From: Opitutus sp. GAS368
Lineage (GTDB): Bacteria; Verrucomicrobiota; Verrucomicrobiia; Opitutales; Opitutaceae
Reading direction: 5' to 3'
DNA length: 33,621 nt
Assembly: GCA_945874455.1 (NCBI GenBank)
Contig: CAMCHO010000030.1
Coordinates: 1-33,621, forward strand
Part shown: positions 32,964-33,621 of the stretch, in pieces
How the letters are laid out: each line of letters starts with the position of its first letter
Numbering within the stretch: position 1 is the stretch's first letter
Notes under the pieces: model-generated
Told to the model about the DNA's origin: nothing
Databases searched by the model: none
Seen by the model: only the letters and a program-made list of their open reading frames with translations
Program-made: the position numbers and the translations under genes

Positions 32964-33388
32964 GAGGAGGGGAGCGGATTTTTTTAACCGCGAAGAGATT
33001 TCGCCAAGCGGCAAGATTTTGGAGTGCGACGGCGGGTGATCGCCTGGTCGGGGAATCGGAGGTGTCGGCTGATCGCCGAAACGGGGTGTGTGCGCGCCGC
33101 GCGGCGGCGGGCTGGGGCGGACGCCGGTGGAAAGAGGGCGGCGTGCCGACAAGCGGCCGCGCTGCGATGGGGTGAATGGGCTGGCACTTGCCGCCGTGCC
33201 GTGGCGCGGTGGCTGGGGTGATTCGATTCCGGCTCGAGGCCGCGCGACCGTAAAAGTGCGCGGTCCCATTCAAACGTCAGTGCAACCCGCTCGGTGCAGG
33301 TGCAGCGTCACGTCAAACCGGCGACGTGCGAGGCCGGGGCGTCCACTCGCTGGCGCTCGCGGCTACGGGGCGTTGGCCCAAGGGGAAT
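32964..33388. other. Non-coding stretch between the heptamer array and receiver gene
   Basis: No recognised gene. Near 32983-33017 the sequence TTTTTTTAACCGCGAAGAG is followed by decayed copies of a similar motif (CGCCAAGCGGCAAG). This resembles the AACCGCGAAG... type of intergenic repeat. A GTGAATGGG (33174) and CCCATTC (33266) pair and CCGCGC/GCGCGG hairpins suggest secondary structure, without a T-run. Confidence 0.4.
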
Positions 33389-33621
33389 TTAGCCGAGGAC
33401 GGCTTTGAGGACTTTGCCGAGATCGGTCGCGCGGTAGGGATTGGTCAAGTAGCCGCAGAAGCCCAGGTCGAGATACTTGCGCGCCGACTCGGCGTGGTCG
33501 TAGCCGCTGGAGAGAATCGCGCGGACTTCGGGGTCTATTTCCTTGAGCGCTTGGAAGCACGCTTCGCCGCTCATGCCTCCGATTACCGTAAGGTCCATGA
33601 TGACGGCGTCGTAGGGGCGTC
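33389..33621 (-). CDS. Response-regulator receiver domain, C-terminal end only (runs off the window)
   Basis: 77 codons, open at the right edge. It reads RPYDAVIMDLTVIGGMSGEACFQAL (the phospho-accepting aspartate is the D of IMDLT), then VRAILSSGY (the conserved Ser/Thr switch position) and GFCGYLTNPYRATDLGKVLKAVLG to the stop. The pattern DLT-IGGMSGE and GYLTKPY is typical of receiver domains at the end of hybrid sensor histidine kinases. Here the highly conserved lysine of TKPY is asparagine (AAT, TNPY). It may be the tail of a hybrid kinase or a stand-alone receiver; the rest lies outside. Confidence 0.85.
   Translation of the reverse strand, partial: RPYDAVIMDLTVIGGMSGEACFQALKEIDPEVRAILSSGYDHAESARKYLDLGFCGYLTNPYRATDLGKVLKAVLG

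Noticed and set aside
33088-33408. A 106-codon open frame on plus near the right edge
   Set aside because: Its sequence is Arg/Gly-rich without domain features and it runs into the receiver-domain gene on the other strand.

Overview
The window looks like chromosomal DNA of a GC-rich, Gram-negative bacterium of the Verrucomicrobiota, most likely family Opitutaceae. This is an inference from several things together: a large TonB-dependent receptor with an N-terminal carboxypeptidase-regulatory domain, a protein joining a DUF6797-like N-terminus, a propeller and cytochrome c, a secreted NUP-family protein, near-absence of Shine-Dalgarno sequences, and dispersed inverted repeats of the AACCACGGATGAACACGG type. 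There are no rRNA or tRNA genes, no CRISPR array, no insertion sequence and no phage genes. Most of it is ordinary chromosome, with one toxin-antitoxin pair, one gene remnant and several small repeats.

Layout. 0.15-0.72 kb (minus): RHH antitoxin and RelE/ParE-type toxin with a palindromic operator. 0.76-4.2 kb (minus): exported SGNH-like protein and an exported fusion of an AmiE-like serine hydrolase with a NamZ (DUF1343) exo-muramidase, probably for peptidoglycan turnover. 4.4-7.5 kb (plus): TonB-dependent receptor ending in a textbook terminator, then short tandem repeats. 7.6-8.1 kb (minus): small exported protein. 8.2-14.5 kb (plus): argH, mutL and glgP, separate housekeeping genes. 14.7-16.6 kb (plus): a compact ydbH-ynbE-ydbL set, the envelope-bridging lipid-transport system, with an unusually short YdbH. 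16.7-21.4 kb (plus): a complete BMP-type nucleoside ABC importer (binding protein, double ATPase, two permeases), with a long inverted repeat between binding protein and ATPase. 21.5-22.6 kb: gamma carbonic anhydrase (plus) and folA (minus). 22.9-27.3 kb (plus): exported alpha/beta hydrolase, psuG and an exported propeller/cytochrome c protein, closely packed. 27.5-29.2 kb: cyclophilin (minus) and divergent exported NUP-family protein (plus). 29.2-30.3 kb (minus): decayed amidase gene and gmhA. 30.4-32.9 kb (plus): recF, a TauE/SafE permease and ruvC with overlapping ends. 32.9-33.6 kb: a heptamer tandem array, repeat-like debris and the C-terminal end of a receiver-domain protein on minus.

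How the genes fit together. The clearest theme is nucleoside salvage: the importer, PsuG (pseudouridine-5'-phosphate glycosidase) and the exported NUP protein lie within 12.5 kb. No PsuK kinase is visible. A second theme is the envelope: AmiE-NamZ fusion, YdbH/YnbE/YdbL, TonB receptor and GmhA. A third is DNA maintenance (mutL, recF, ruvC); MutL appears to have lost the metal-binding motifs of the MutL endonuclease.

Start codons were chosen by signal peptides, overlaps and family length, because most genes have a pyrimidine-rich stretch rather than a Shine-Dalgarno sequence before the start.
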